Below, piece after piece: positions 8,970 through 18,311 of a stretch of 64,000 nucleotides of DNA. The stretch covers positions 20,354 through 84,353 of the forward strand of contig NZ_NIQC01000008.1 in the NCBI RefSeq assembly GCF_002216005.1. The letters run 5' to 3'. The notes under the pieces are model-generated. The model saw only the letters and a program-made list of their open reading frames with translations, was not told where the DNA came from and did not search any database. How positions within the stretch are numbered: the stretch's first letter is position 1; each line of letters begins with the position of its first letter. Source of the DNA: Natranaerobius trueperi. GTDB lineage: Bacteria > Bacillota > Natranaerobiia > Natranaerobiales > Natranaerobiaceae. The translations under genes were made by a program, and so were the position numbers.

Positions 8970-10730
8970 CTAATTATTTGATACTTCTTTCTCAGTTACT
9001 TTTTCAAAAAATCTACCGATATTTCTAAACTTAGTGTATCTGTTTTCTAGTAATTCACCGGTTTTCTTTTGAGATAGATCATCAAGGGCTTTTAAAAGAT
9101 CAGTTTTAATAATTTTAGACATAGCTTGTACATCTTTACTAGCATCTTGATAAGGTTCTTCTAAAACTTCATCAATTATTTTTAGTTCCTTTAAGTCTTG
9201 TGCGGTAATCTTCATCATATCTGCTGCTTCTTTTGCTTTTGAGGAATCTTTCCATAATATACTAGCAAAGCCTTCTGGTGATAGTATGGAGTAAACAGAG
9301 TTCTCTAACATCCATATTTCATCAGCTACTGTTAAGGCTAGTGCACCTCCACTACCACCTTCACCAATAACTATTGAGATAACCGGTACATTTAAAGAAG
9401 ACATTTCATAGAGGTTTTGTGCTATTGCTTCACCTTGTCCTCTTTCTTCTGCACCTTTACCACAACCTGCACCTGAGGTATCTACAAAGTTTATAATCGG
9501 CCTATTAAACTTCTCTGCTTGTTTCATAAGTCTAAGTGCTTTTCTATAACCTTCAGGGTTAGGCATACCAAAGTTTCTATCAATATTTTCTTGTAAGTCT
9601 CTACCTTTTTGCTGACCTATAACAGTTACAGGTAAATCATTTAAAAAGGCCAACCCACCGACTATACTAGCATCATCAGCAAAATATCTGTCTCCATGAA
9701 ACTCTATAAATCCTTCAAAAATATTATTTATATACTCTAAAGAAGTAGGTCTTTCTTTTTTTCTCACTAACTTCACTTTATCATAAGGGGGTAGTTGTTC
9801 ACTTTGTTCTATTCTCTCTACACTTGTTTTTTCAAAGGAGGTATCACTACTATCTACCACTCTTAAAGATGGGTTGTTTAATTTGTGCAATTCTAAAATA
9901 TGACTAAGTTTACTTTTCATATTGTTTCGATGTATTATTTTATCAATAAACCCATGGTCTAATAAAAACTCAGCCCTTTGAAATCCTTCAGGTAACTTTT
10001 CTCTAGTAGTTTGTTCTATAACTCTTTTTCCTGCAAAGCCTATCAGTGCATTAGGCTCTGATAAAGTTATATCACCTAACATGGCAAAGCTTGCAGTAAC
10101 ACCACCAGTTGTAGGATCTGTAAGTACTACTATATAAGGTAGTCCCTTTTCTTTTAGTTTATTAATAGCAGCACTGGTTTTTGCCATTTGCATTAATGAG
10201 TAGATACCTTCCTGCATCCTCGCTCCACCTGATGCTGTAAACAAAATAACAGGTAAGTTTTCTTCTATTCCTTTTTCTATAGCCCTTGTTACTTTTTCAC
10301 CTACAACAGAACCCATGCTACCCATTAAAAACCTACTATCCATAACACCTACTATCGCTTGTTTATTATTAATTTTACCAATTCCTGTGACAATAGCTTC
10401 ATTCAGTTCAGTCTTTTTTTGTAGTTTTTCTATTTTTTCACTATAGCCGTGAAAATCCAATGGGTTTTCAGAAAAGATATCTTTATCTAACTCGAACCAA
10501 GTATCTTCATCTATTATTTGTTTTATCCGCTCTTTAGCACTTAGCCTAAAGTGATGGCCACACTCATGACAAACATAATGGTTTTCTTTTAAGTCATTTA
10601 CATATATGATTGACTTACAGTCATCACATTTTTCCCATAATCCGACTGGAATGTGTGGTTTAGTAGGCTTTGTACTAGTTTCTGAGTTCAGGGTTATATT
10701 GTTCGTTTTTTTAAATAGTCCATTAAACAC
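8970..10730 (-). CDS. accDA: acetyl-CoA carboxylase carboxyltransferase, AccD-AccA fusion
   Basis: Both carboxyltransferase subunits in one 586-residue chain; it transfers CO2 from carboxybiotin to acetyl-CoA to give malonyl-CoA. Residues 1-285 are AccD (beta): four zinc-binding cysteines at 35, 38, 54 and 57 (CDDC, CHEC), then crotonase-fold motifs such as [12 protein letters not shown]. From about residue 310, AccA (alpha) begins with [21 protein letters not shown] and continues with [20 protein letters not shown]. The start is GTG at 10730 behind GGGGAT. It lies 23 bases after accC in the order marR-accB-accC-accDA. Separate AccD and AccA chains are more usual; the fusion guarantees 1:1 stoichiometry. 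Confidence 0.95.
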   Translation of the reverse strand: MFNGLFKKTNNITLNSETSTKPTKPHIPVGLWEKCDDCKSIIYVNDLKENHYVCHECGHHFRLSAKERIKQIIDEDTWFELDKDIFSENPLDFHGYSEKIEKLQKKTELNEAIVTGIGKINNKQAIVGVMDSRFLMGSMGSVVGEKVTRAIEKGIEENLPVILFTASGGARMQEGIYSLMQMAKTSAAINKLKEKGLPYIVVLTDPTTGGVTASFAMLGDITLSEPNALIGFAGKRVIEQTTREKLPEGFQRAEFLLDHGFIDKIIHRNNMKSKLSHILELHKLNNPSLRVVDSSDTSFEKTSVERIEQSEQLPPYDKVKLVRKKERPTSLEYINNIFEGFIEFHGDRYFADDASIVGGLAFLNDLPVTVIGQQKGRDLQENIDRNFGMPNPEGYRKALRLMKQAEKFNRPIINFVDTSGAGCGKGAEERGQGEAIAQNLYEMSSLNVPVISIVIGEGGSGGALALTVADEIWMLENSVYSILSPEGFASILWKDSSKAKEAADMMKITAQDLKELKIIDEVLEEPYQDASKDVQAMSKIIKTDLLKALDDLSQKKTGELLENRYTKFRNIGRFFEKVTEKEVSNN

Positions 10731-10753
10731 ATGACCATCCCCTTGTTTTTAGA

Positions 10754-12100
10754 TTAAAAGGATTGATTATTAATAAAGTTAGTATCATAAGATCCTTTTA
10801 CAAAATCATCATTATTTAAAATATCTAAGTGAAAATCAATATTATTTTTTACTCCTAATATAACAAACTCTCCTAAAGCTCTTTTCATTCTATTAATAGC
10901 TTCTTCTCTATCTTTACCATGGACTATTAGCTTTGCAATCATAGAATCATAATTTGATGGTATTGTATATCCATCATAAAGAAGAGAATCTACCCTTACC
11001 CCTAAACCATTAGGGATAAAAAGTCCTGATACCTTACCCGGACAAGGCATAAAACTTTCCTGTGGATCTTCAGCATTGATCCTACATTCTATGGAATGTC
11101 CCTTTAATACTATATCGTCTTGAGTTTTCTCTAACCTTTTTCCTGCTGCAATTTTTATTTGTTCTTTAATTAAATCCATACCTACTATCTCTTCTGTAAC
11201 CGGATGTTCAACTTGAATCCTAGTATTCATCTCCATGAAATAAAAATTATTATGTTTATCTAATAAAAATTCAATTGTTCCCGCATTTTCATATCCAACA
11301 TATTTAGCTGCCCTCACAGCAGCTTGTCCCATTTTTTCTCTTAGTTCTTCAGTCATCACAGGACACGGGGCTTCTTCTACAACTTTTTGATTTCTTCGTT
11401 GAATAGAACAATCTCTTTCACCTAAATACAAGACCTCACCGTATTTATCAGCAAGAATTTGTACTTCTACATGTCTCGGATTTTCTAAATACTTTTCCAT
11501 ATAGAGTGTGTCATCACCAAAAAAAGCTTTCGCTTCTTTTTTAGCTGTACTAAAAGCATTTAAAAGTTCATCTTTATTTCTAACAATTCGTATACCTCTA
11601 CCTCCACCACCGGAGGCAGCTTTAATCATCACTGGGTACCCAAGTTCTTCAACCATTTCTCTAGCGTCTTGTTCATTATTTAATGGTTTTTTAGTACCCG
11701 GAATAACTGGAACATTAGCTTGTTGCATCAATTCCCTTGCATTAGACTTATTACCCATCTTATCAATTACTTCTGCACTAGGACCTATAAATGTAATATT
11801 ACATTTTCTACAGATTTCAGCGAAACGACTATTTTCTGATAAAAAACCAAATCCAGGATGGATAGCTTCAGAACTAGTAAGTTCTGCAGCACTTAGTATC
11901 CTACTAATATTTGTATAACAGTTATCTGTTTCTGTACCAATACAAATAGATTCATCTGCCATTTGAACATGTAGAGCTTCTTTATCTACAGTAGAATAAA
12001 CTGCTACTGTTTCAATTCCCATTTCTCTACAAGCCCTAATTATTCTAACGGCAATTTCACCTCTATTAGCTATTAAAATCTTTTTAAACATATTCATCAT
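10754..12100 (-). CDS. accC: biotin carboxylase subunit of acetyl-CoA carboxylase
   Basis: ATP-dependent carboxylation of the biotin on AccB; 448 residues, full length. The N-terminal pre-ATP-grasp segment FKKILIANRGEIAVRIIRAC, the glycine-rich ATP lid PVMIKAASGGGGRGIRIV, the EKYLENPRHVEVQ block and the catalytic FMEMNTRIQVEHPVTE are all present. Several Met codons lie close to the start (MMNMF); the precise one is undecided but changes at most three residues. It is translated with accB 14 bases upstream and accDA 23 bases downstream. Confidence 0.97.
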   Translation of the reverse strand: MMNMFKKILIANRGEIAVRIIRACREMGIETVAVYSTVDKEALHVQMADESICIGTETDNCYTNISRILSAAELTSSEAIHPGFGFLSENSRFAEICRKCNITFIGPSAEVIDKMGNKSNARELMQQANVPVIPGTKKPLNNEQDAREMVEELGYPVMIKAASGGGGRGIRIVRNKDELLNAFSTAKKEAKAFFGDDTLYMEKYLENPRHVEVQILADKYGEVLYLGERDCSIQRRNQKVVEEAPCPVMTEELREKMGQAAVRAAKYVGYENAGTIEFLLDKHNNFYFMEMNTRIQVEHPVTEEIVGMDLIKEQIKIAAGKRLEKTQDDIVLKGHSIECRINAEDPQESFMPCPGKVSGLFIPNGLGVRVDSLLYDGYTIPSNYDSMIAKLIVHGKDREEAINRMKRALGEFVILGVKNNIDFHLDILNNDDFVKGSYDTNFINNQSF

Positions 12101-12114
12101 CCTTTACTACAATA

Positions 12115-12546
12115 TTAACTAGTTTTAATTTTAAATAGCTCCTGTCCATATTCTACACTATCATCATTCGCACACAGTATTTCTACAACTTCACCACTAA
12201 CTTCACTTTCTATTTCATTCATAATTTTCATAGCCTCTACAATACAAAGAACATCACCTTTTTCTACTTTACTCCCTACTTTTACATAGTCTTCTTTATC
12301 AGGAGAAGGTGCTGAATAAAATGTCCCTACTATAGGTGCTGTAACTATTTCAATATCATCATCGTCTAAATTAACTTCCTTTGTTTCAACATCTGTTTTT
12401 TCTAGACTAGGTTTTTCTTTTGTAACACTCACATCATTATTTTGTTTTTCCATTTCTATCACAACGTTATTTTCTTCTATTTTCAATTTTGTAAGATCTG
12501 AATCATTCATTTCCTTCATTAATTTAATAATCTCTTTGTAATCCAT
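12115..12546 (-). CDS. accB: biotin carboxyl carrier protein
   Basis: Carries the covalently bound biotin of acetyl-CoA carboxylase. I prefer the ATG at 12546 (143 residues), because the RBS GGGAG lies 8 bases before it; an in-frame GTG at 12561 overlaps the marR stop codon and adds five residues. The N-terminal third (MDYKEIIKLMKEMNDSDLTK) is the short helical head of AccB; then comes an acidic linker (VNLDDDDIEIV). The C-terminal biotinyl domain has TAPIVGTFYSAPSPDKEDYV and the biotinylation site EAMKIMNEI, Lys107 in this numbering. It is directly downstream of the MarR regulator. Confidence 0.96.
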   Translation of the reverse strand: MDYKEIIKLMKEMNDSDLTKLKIEENNVVIEMEKQNNDVSVTKEKPSLEKTDVETKEVNLDDDDIEIVTAPIVGTFYSAPSPDKEDYVKVGSKVEKGDVLCIVEAMKIMNEIESEVSGEVVEILCANDDSVEYGQELFKIKTS

Positions 12547-12560
12547 TGTTATCACTCCCA

Positions 12561-13001
12561 CTATTTACTTTGTTTGTTTTTAAAAAAGGTATTTAATTTT
12601 CTCATAGATTTAATAAGAACTTCCCGTTCTTCTTTAGAGAGCTCTATAATAGCTTCTTGAACCATTTCTTTATGAAAAGTTTCATGAATTCTCTTAGCAT
12701 CTATACCTTTTTTGGTAAGTTTTAAATATACTATTCGTCTATCCTCTTCAGATCTCGCTCTTTCTACATACCCTTTTTTAACTAGGTGATTTATTGATGT
12801 ACTTAATGTACCAATAGTAATTCCTAGTTCAGAGGCAACTTGTGACATAGTGCGTTTAGACTTTTTCCCAATCTTTTCAATGGTATGAACTTCTGTAATA
12901 GATAAATTTTTAAGTCCTTTTGACTGTAAAACCTGCTGCTGGATATTAAGAATATCATTAAAAGTATCTACTAGTAATTCATTTAAAACACTCTCAGGCA
13001 T
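12561..13001 (-). CDS. MarR-family regulator of the fatty-acid operon (FabT-like)
   Basis: A 146-residue MarR winged-helix protein: dimerisation helices at the N-terminus, the HTH around RTMSQVASELGITIGTLSTS, and the wing at KGYVERARSEEDRRIVYLKL. The ATG at 13001 sits 6 bases after GGGGGG; a TTG one codon earlier is possible. As the first gene before accB-accC-accDA it matches the position of FabT in streptococci, which represses fatty-acid synthesis in response to acyl-ACP. The promoter region carries tandem TTTGA/TCAAA palindromes of the FabT type overlapping the -10 box (see 13053-13123), so autoregulation and control of the acc genes is likely. The effector is inferred from the family. 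Confidence 0.88.
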   Translation of the reverse strand: MPESVLNELLVDTFNDILNIQQQVLQSKGLKNLSITEVHTIEKIGKKSKRTMSQVASELGITIGTLSTSINHLVKKGYVERARSEEDRRIVYLKLTKKGIDAKRIHETFHKEMVQEAIIELSKEEREVLIKSMRKLNTFFKNKQSK

Positions 13002-13052
13002 CAAATCCCCCCTGAACCTATTAATAGATAACGTATATCTGAATAATCAAAT

Positions 13053-13123
13053 ACTTTGATCATCAAACTTTGACAATCAAAGTATATCTCTTTAAAAAAT
13101 AGTTGTCAAATATGACAACTATT
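13053..13123 (-). promoter_or_regulatory. promoter with tandem FabT-type operators for the acc operon
   Basis: On the minus strand TTGACA (13104-13109), a 17-base spacer and TATACT (13081-13086) make a near-consensus sigma-A promoter. Two overlapping palindromes cover the -10 and start region: ACTTTGACAATCAAAGT (13067-13083, 7-bp perfect arms) and ACTTTGATCATCAAACT (13053-13069, one mismatch). A separate 11-bp perfect inverted repeat with ATAGTTGTCA arms (13098-13123) covers the -35 box. The TTTGA/TCAAA sites look like FabT sites; the distal repeat may bind another regulator. Confidence 0.75.
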
Positions 13124-13159
13124 ACTAACCCACTAACCCTATAGATTAGCTTTAGTTTT

Positions 13160-14026
13160 TTAAACATAACTATGTATACTTGGAAGTAACATATTTACCC
13201 CAACATAAGTAAATAACACACACAAGAAACCTATAATTGCAAACCATGCTGCTTTACGACCTCTCCAACCTTTCATAATTCTTGCGTGTAAAAAAACAGA
13301 ATAAACCACCCATGTAATTAGGGACCAAGTCTCTTTCGGGTCCCAACCCCAATATCGAGCCCACGCTTGTTCTGCCCAAATGGCTCCTGTAATTATGCAA
13401 AGTGTTAGCCCAATAAAACCAAAAGCTACAGCTCTATAGTTAATCAAATCTAATACTTCTAAAGATGGAAAAAAAGATTTATTAAATATACTACGCTTAT
13501 CAAATTTTCTCTCTTTTAAAAGATACATAATTGAAATACCACAAGCAACTGCAAAAGCTCCGTATCCTAATATTGCCGTAGCTACATGGACTGATAACCA
13601 ACCACTTTGTAAAGCTGGCATCGGAGGACTTATATCGCGTGGTAAGGTTGAAGCATATAAGATCATAAGAAACCCTATTGGAACAACAAAGGCTCCTATT
13701 CCTCTATATTTAAAATCATAATACCTTTCAACATATAAATAACTTAATACTATCCCCCATGCAAACCAAGTTGCAAATTCGAACTGGTTATGCATGGTTA
13801 AGCGATCAGCATTAATTATTCTAATAATAATTGAAAGTGTATGAACAATCAAACCTAAGAATGTTATTAATGTTCCATATTTTCCTGCCTTACTTTCTTT
13901 ATTAACTAATATATAGTTACTAACATATATTAAAGTTGCTACAAAATATAACACAAATGTCATAGAAAACAATGTATCTTCTAATGATCCTAGTTGTTCA
14001 GCTGTCATTTTTATCACCAGCCTCAT
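13160..14026 (-). CDS. cytochrome c biogenesis protein CcsB/CcsA (ResC-like, system II)
   Basis: A 288-residue polytopic membrane protein that, with ResB, exports heme and attaches it to apocytochrome c outside the membrane. About eight hydrophobic segments are visible. The tryptophan-rich heme-binding WWD motif is present at EQAWARYWGWDPKETWSLIT, and histidines occur in the flanking helices (YTVHVATAILGYG region, VFLHARIMKGWRG). It overlaps the 3' end of resB by 29 bases, so translation is probably coupled. The literature uses both ccsA/ccsB and resC for this gene, so no symbol is assigned. Confidence 0.93.
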   Translation of the reverse strand: MRLVIKMTAEQLGSLEDTLFSMTFVLYFVATLIYVSNYILVNKESKAGKYGTLITFLGLIVHTLSIIIRIINADRLTMHNQFEFATWFAWGIVLSYLYVERYYDFKYRGIGAFVVPIGFLMILYASTLPRDISPPMPALQSGWLSVHVATAILGYGAFAVACGISIMYLLKERKFDKRSIFNKSFFPSLEVLDLINYRAVAFGFIGLTLCIITGAIWAEQAWARYWGWDPKETWSLITWVVYSVFLHARIMKGWRGRKAAWFAIIGFLCVLFTYVGVNMLLPSIHSYV

Positions 14027-15362
14027 CTAATTTATTAACTAAGTTATTAAATTCATTTTTAATTACCGTTTCGTCTTTAAGACTTTTTCCTCCGACTATA
14101 ACTTTAGTTCTACTATCTTTTGGTTCTATATAAGCCCAAACTCTACGAGGATATAGATAAAATGAAAGTCCTAGACCAACTAACATCAAAGCACTACCAA
14201 AAAAGAAAATTGGTATACCTGGGTCATGCACTACTCGAAGTCCAGTAAACCTATCATAATCAGTAAATCCAAGCTTAAAATTATCAAACTCCACTGTTTC
14301 ACCCGGAGAAGTTAAAAATGTATCTACAGGTTGTTGGTTTTCATAAAGCGTCCAAACAAAACGTGGATTATTAGGCTCTGGTGAACGATTTCTCGGACCT
14401 GCTAACGTTTTAGCATAGTCTGGATAAAAAGACTGTAAGAAAACCACTAGGTTTTCATAGGGATGTTCGAATACACCTTGCTCTCGTAAATAAACAGTAT
14501 CTATAAAATCAGTTTCCTGATTTTCAATTGTAAACTCTGTCTCCCAGCCATAACTAGATTGATATAAGTTAACACCATCAAATCTTAAAGGATTATTGAC
14601 ATATATTTCATCACTTTTTTGCTCTTCTCCACCTGCTTTAACAGTTAAATTACTATAATATTGATCTACTGAATAGTCATCACGAAAATCTACTTGAAAA
14701 TCATCTACTTTAATTGAAAATCCGGCTTTTTCTATGTAAACTTTGTCACCTGGTTTTCCAGTGATAAAATCTTCAAAACCAGCTATGTTTCCAAACGCAA
14801 ATCCAAATATAATTATCACAAAACTTAAATGTGTTAAAAAAGATCCAAAATACCCTAATCGTCCTTTTTCAGCTAGTATAACCTTTTTGTCATCTTCACT
14901 TTTGATAACTTCTGTTCTATATCGTTGTTTTTCAAAATAACTCTTAACCTGATTTATAGTTTTAGTTGTGTCATCATTTAAGTCTTTAATAAGAGAGTAT
15001 TTAAATTTTTTAATATTCTCTTTTGTAATAGTTTTATTAGGTTTAAAAGCCATCTTATATAGTTTTGGTAACCTATTTAAACTACAGAAAAATATATTAG
15101 CACAAAGTGTTGCTACAAGAACAATAAACCACCAAGCTTCAAATACATTGTCTAACCCCACCGTTAAAATAATATTAGCTACTACATCACTATACCTTTC
15201 TTCATAAACTTGAAAAGGTTTCTCTTGAGGTACAAAAGACCCTAAACTTGAAACAATAGCAAACAAAATTAATAAAATTATTCCACACTTCATTGAACTG
15301 AAAAACTTAACAATATCATAGTAGATAGTTTCATCCTTCTTATCTTTATTTTCCATTACCAC
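13998..15362 (-). CDS. resB: cytochrome c biogenesis protein ResB (Ccs1)
   Basis: A 454-residue system II partner of CcsB/ResC. Three hydrophobic segments lie in the first 200 residues (IILLILFAIVSSLGS; WWFIVLVATLCANIFFC; FGSFLTHLSFVIIIFGFAFG), then a large extracytoplasmic domain with the typical PLRFDGVNLYQSSYGW, and one last helix near FFFGSALMLVGLGLSFYLYP followed by a basic cytoplasmic RRVW. The start is ATG at 15362 or 15356. It shows that the organism makes c-type cytochromes, consistent with an anaerobic respiratory chain. Confidence 0.93.
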   Translation of the reverse strand: MVMENKDKKDETIYYDIVKFFSSMKCGIILLILFAIVSSLGSFVPQEKPFQVYEERYSDVVANIILTVGLDNVFEAWWFIVLVATLCANIFFCSLNRLPKLYKMAFKPNKTITKENIKKFKYSLIKDLNDDTTKTINQVKSYFEKQRYRTEVIKSEDDKKVILAEKGRLGYFGSFLTHLSFVIIIFGFAFGNIAGFEDFITGKPGDKVYIEKAGFSIKVDDFQVDFRDDYSVDQYYSNLTVKAGGEEQKSDEIYVNNPLRFDGVNLYQSSYGWETEFTIENQETDFIDTVYLREQGVFEHPYENLVVFLQSFYPDYAKTLAGPRNRSPEPNNPRFVWTLYENQQPVDTFLTSPGETVEFDNFKLGFTDYDRFTGLRVVHDPGIPIFFFGSALMLVGLGLSFYLYPRRVWAYIEPKDSRTKVIVGGKSLKDETVIKNEFNNLVNKLDEAGDKNDS

Positions 15363-15580
15363 ACCTCATTTTTAGCTTCTCTACTATCAAGTTTTAACAT
15401 TTTTTACTTTAATATGCATAAATATACTTTTTCCGGTAAGAAGCTATTTTTGAGGCTTATTCCGAGTTATCGTTCCATAACCCTAAAGGCATTTTAATTT
15501 AAATACTCAATAGGTTCTTTGCTTGAAAATGAAGAAATGGTCAGTACACATTTCGAAGGATGCATTAGAAGGATATAAGG

Positions 15581-15843
15581 GGAAACAGAGAATTAGACAT
15601 TAGAGCTGATGTAAGTTATGTGAATTATTTGAAAGAACTGAATAACAACAAAATAAAGTATATTAGAGAGGATAAAAAGGTTTAGTGTCTTATAGAAGAC
15701 ACTGAAGAAGTTAGCAATTGGAATTAACTTGCAAAAGGTGGTAAGATGCCAGGATATAGATGAAAAAGAGGTGGGAGAAGACTTTTTCAAATCTCATTAG
15801 ACTTAGTAAATTGTCTAGACTGTCATAGAAGAACGTATGGGTG
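15581..15843 (+). pseudogene. possible decayed gene of unknown family
   Basis: The 510-base gap between ahbB and resB has no intact gene. One plus-strand frame stays protein-like (ELDIRADVSYVNYLKELNNN, then IEDTEEVSNWN, LAKGGKMPGYR, KRGGRRLFQISLDLVNCL) but is broken by TAG, TAA, TGA and a final TGA. I do not recognise the family. It may be the remains of a mobile-element gene; the evidence is only the coding look of the frame. Confidence 0.3.
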
Positions 15844-15873
15844 ATCAAGTCTTCCACATCACCTATCTTTCAG

Positions 15874-16347
15874 TTAAAAATAAGTCATACTTGATTTTTT
15901 ATATTCTTTTGTACTATATAGTAATTGATATTCAGTTAAATTTGTTTTTTTAGACATTTGTCTAACAATTTCTTCACACTCTTCTTTTGAATAACCATGG
16001 ATCATTGTATAAAGGTTATATGGCCATTCAGGATAAGTTGGTCTTAAGTAAACATGGCTTGCTTCTTTAAAACAAGCAAAAGTTTTTCCAACTTCATTAA
16101 CTAAATGATCAGGAACTTTCCAAGCTACCATAGCATTAGCATTAAATCCTGCATGTCTATGCTTTAAAATGGCACCTATCCTACGTAATAGTCCTTGTTG
16201 TTTCATAAAACTAATCTCATCAAATAATCGTTCTTGACTTATCCCTAATTTATCAGAGATTTCTTTGTATGGCTCCTTTGACATAGGTAAATCACCTTGC
16301 AAATGAGCTATAATTTGTTTTTGTAAATCAGTCAATTCATTGTTCAT
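15874..16347 (-). CDS. ahbB: siroheme decarboxylase subunit, AhbB-like (Lrp/AsnC fold)
   Basis: 157 residues with an N-terminal helix-turn-helix (PYKEISDKLGISQERLFDEI) followed by the AhbA/AhbB/NirDLGH signature LRRIGAILKHRHAGFNANAM and the ferredoxin-like half with YPEWPYNLYTMIHG. This family decarboxylates siroheme to didecarboxysiroheme in the alternative heme (or heme d1) route. It is not a true transcription factor despite the HTH. It lies 75 bases downstream of cobA-hemD, which makes the siroheme precursor. A second subunit, AhbA, is not in the window, and neither are the radical-SAM steps AhbC and AhbD. The choice of B over A rests on the HRHAGF region and is less certain than the family. 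Confidence 0.82.
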   Translation of the reverse strand: MNNELTDLQKQIIAHLQGDLPMSKEPYKEISDKLGISQERLFDEISFMKQQGLLRRIGAILKHRHAGFNANAMVAWKVPDHLVNEVGKTFACFKEASHVYLRPTYPEWPYNLYTMIHGYSKEECEEIVRQMSKKTNLTEYQLLYSTKEYKKSSMTYF

Positions 16348-16422
16348 ATAAACACCTCTACTAAAAACTGTAACCTTTTCACTCTAAGGATTTTACTTTT
16401 CATCTAATGATTCATGAGTTTT

Positions 16423-17949
16423 TTATATCAGTGTAGAGTCAAATACTCCACCTAATCTTCTCGTTAGCACATCCACTAACCCTTCTATTGTATATTCATC
16501 TGAAGTTGCATTCACTTTAATTCCTAGATCATTACAGGTTTTTTCTGTAATAGGCCCGATAGAAAATGTATCTACATTTTCTAATCCTTCAGTACCTATC
16601 AAGTCTACAAAATTCTCTACTGTAGATGAACTAGTAAAAGTTATAGCATCTATTTCATTTTCTTGTAGTAGTGTTTTAATCTCTTCTTGAGCGGTTGATT
16701 CTTTAACAGTCTGATATGTTGGAACTACATTTACTTCTAGACCCATATCTTTTAGTGCTTTTGGAAGTATTTCCCGTGCTTTTTTAGCCCGTGGAAAGAG
16801 TACTTTTTCTTCTTTTTTCACCTTACCTTTAAGTGCTTCTATTAACCCTTCAGCTCTATATTCTTTTGGTACGACATCAACTAATAGTCCTTTATCTTCT
16901 AAACATTCTCTTGTCTTTCTACCAACTGCACAAATTTTTATATTTGCTAGGCTCCTTACATCTAATTGATGATAGAATAATCGGTGAAAGAAAAAGTTAA
17001 CGCCATTTTGGCTTGTAAAAATCAACCAGTGATAGTCGCCTAAATTATTTATTGCATTATCTAACTCATCTAAACTAGTTGGTGGTTCAACTTTAATAGT
17101 TGGAAACTCAACAGGTTCTCCACCTAACTCCTTTATATTTCTTGAAAGTTCACTTGCTTGACTTCTTGCTCTCGTAACTAATATTTTTTTACCAAACAGA
17201 GGTTTAGTTTCAAACCAGTTCAGTGATGATCTTAAGTTAACTACCTCTCCGACAACTATTACTCCAGGGGATTTGACATTATGTTTTTTAACCTTTTGAA
17301 CTATATTAGTTAAATCACCTGTTAGGGTATATTGATCTGTAAAAGTTCCCCACCTTACTATAGCAACAGGGGTATTCGGGTCTCGACCATGTTTAATTAA
17401 ATTTTCAACTATATTCTCTAAATTTCCAATCCCCATCAAAAAGCAAAGAGTATCAGTAGCTGTAGCTAGTTTATCCCACGAAAGTGAACTATTAGGTTTG
17501 TCAGTATTTTCATGTCCAGTTATAACTGAAAAGCTAGAACTTACATTTCTATGTGTTACTGGAATTCCTGCATAACTAGGAGCAGCAATAGATGAGGTTA
17601 CTCCTGGGATTATTTCGAATTTAATTTTCCTATCATGTAATGCTTTAGCTTCTTCTCCTCCCCGACCAAATACAAAGGGGTCTCCACCCTTTAGCCTTGT
17701 GACTGTATAACCCGCTTCTGCTTTTTCTATTAGTAATTGGTTTATTTCTTCTTGAGTTAATGTATGATTATTTGGAACTTTTCCAACATATATAAACTCA
17801 GTAGTTTCATTAGCATAAGTTAATATGTCATTACTTATTAAGCGATCATAAATTATTACATCAGCTTTTTTTATGCAGTCTATTCCCTTTTTGGTAATTA
17901 GTCCTTCATCACCCGGACCTGCACCAACCAGATAAACTTTACCGTTCAA
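16423..17949 (-). CDS. cobA-hemD: uroporphyrinogen-III C-methyltransferase / uroporphyrinogen-III synthase fusion
   Basis: A bifunctional enzyme of tetrapyrrole synthesis: the C-terminal half cyclises hydroxymethylbilane to uroporphyrinogen III, the N-terminal half methylates it to precorrin-2. Residues 1-245 carry the SAM methyltransferase marks VYLVGAGPGDEGLITKKG, TRLKGGDPFVFGRGGEEA and IPVTHRNVSSSF. Residues 255-508 are HemD (LVTRARSQASELSRNIKELG, FTSQNGVNFFF, ITFTSSSTVENF). The start is TTG at 17949 behind AGGGGGTGA; an ATG 18 codons earlier lacks an RBS and would overlap the hemC tail. The hemC stop codon lies within this RBS, the usual hemC-cobA coupling, though hemC itself is ruined here. 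Confidence 0.93.
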   Translation of the reverse strand: MNGKVYLVGAGPGDEGLITKKGIDCIKKADVIIYDRLISNDILTYANETTEFIYVGKVPNNHTLTQEEINQLLIEKAEAGYTVTRLKGGDPFVFGRGGEEAKALHDRKIKFEIIPGVTSSIAAPSYAGIPVTHRNVSSSFSVITGHENTDKPNSSLSWDKLATATDTLCFLMGIGNLENIVENLIKHGRDPNTPVAIVRWGTFTDQYTLTGDLTNIVQKVKKHNVKSPGVIVVGEVVNLRSSLNWFETKPLFGKKILVTRARSQASELSRNIKELGGEPVEFPTIKVEPPTSLDELDNAINNLGDYHWLIFTSQNGVNFFFHRLFYHQLDVRSLANIKICAVGRKTRECLEDKGLLVDVVPKEYRAEGLIEALKGKVKKEEKVLFPRAKKAREILPKALKDMGLEVNVVPTYQTVKESTAQEEIKTLLQENEIDAITFTSSSTVENFVDLIGTEGLENVDTFSIGPITEKTCNDLGIKVNATSDEYTIEGLVDVLTRRLGGVFDSTLI

Positions 17950-17953
17950 ATCG

Positions 17954-18099
17954 TCACCCCCTGGTGTTAATATCATTAAGTATTTTCTTTGCACCTTCAT
18001 CAATCAATTTATTTGCTAAAGCCCTACCTTAAAGTTTCTGATAAATCTTTAGGGCCATGTCTTGCGCATAACTTTAGTTAAAATGATACCATCTAAGCT
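17954..18099 (-). pseudogene. hemC: 3' remnant of porphobilinogen deaminase
   Basis: Just upstream of cobA-hemD the minus strand reads LDGIILTKVMR, then in a shifted frame HGPKDLSETL, then after one more inserted base GRALANKLIDEGAKKIL and NDINTRG stop. This is the C-terminal part of HemC. Nothing upstream of 18099 continues it; the next gene is an unrelated helicase. The heme operon has therefore lost its 5' part here, and the break marks a plausible edge of the defence island. Confidence 0.75.
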
Positions 18100-18271
18100 T
18101 TAGTGTTCAAGTTTATAACCGGAATATACTCCCATTTTTTTATATACTTCTACATCAAGATTAACTATCCTTTTTTCTTATACCGAATAAAACTTAGTCT
18201 ACTTTTCTATTTTAATTCTCTAGCTTACCCTCATTTACAGATTTATTAGAATTTAAATCACGTAACGTTTA

Positions 18272-18311
18272 TAAAAATACCTAGTAATCTTTTTACAAGA
18301 CTACTAGGTAT
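18272..18311 (-). terminator. intrinsic terminator of the helicase gene
   Basis: ATACCTAGTA pairs with TACTAGGTAT and, inside a mismatch, TCTT pairs with AAGA around the loop TTTAC. On the minus strand the stem is followed by TTTTTAT. It sits 31 bases after the helicase stop codon. Between it and the hemC remnant, 18100-18270 holds no gene I can support. Confidence 0.85.

Noticed and set aside
11508..11918. Plus-strand reading frame opposite accC
   Set aside because: A shadow of the accC coding strand: no RBS and low-complexity hydrophobic content.
12561..13001. The MarR protein as an antibiotic-resistance regulator
   Set aside because: Its location before accBCDA and the TTTGA/TCAAA palindromes point to fatty-acid control.
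13098..13123. The 11-bp inverted repeat as a terminator of the acc transcript or resB-ccsB
   Set aside because: It contains the -35 box of a good promoter and has no T-run in the correct direction.
15581..15843. Remnant of hemB or ahbA between ahbB and resB
   Set aside because: The translated pieces show no similarity that I can recognise to either, and the frame is on the opposite strand to the heme genes.
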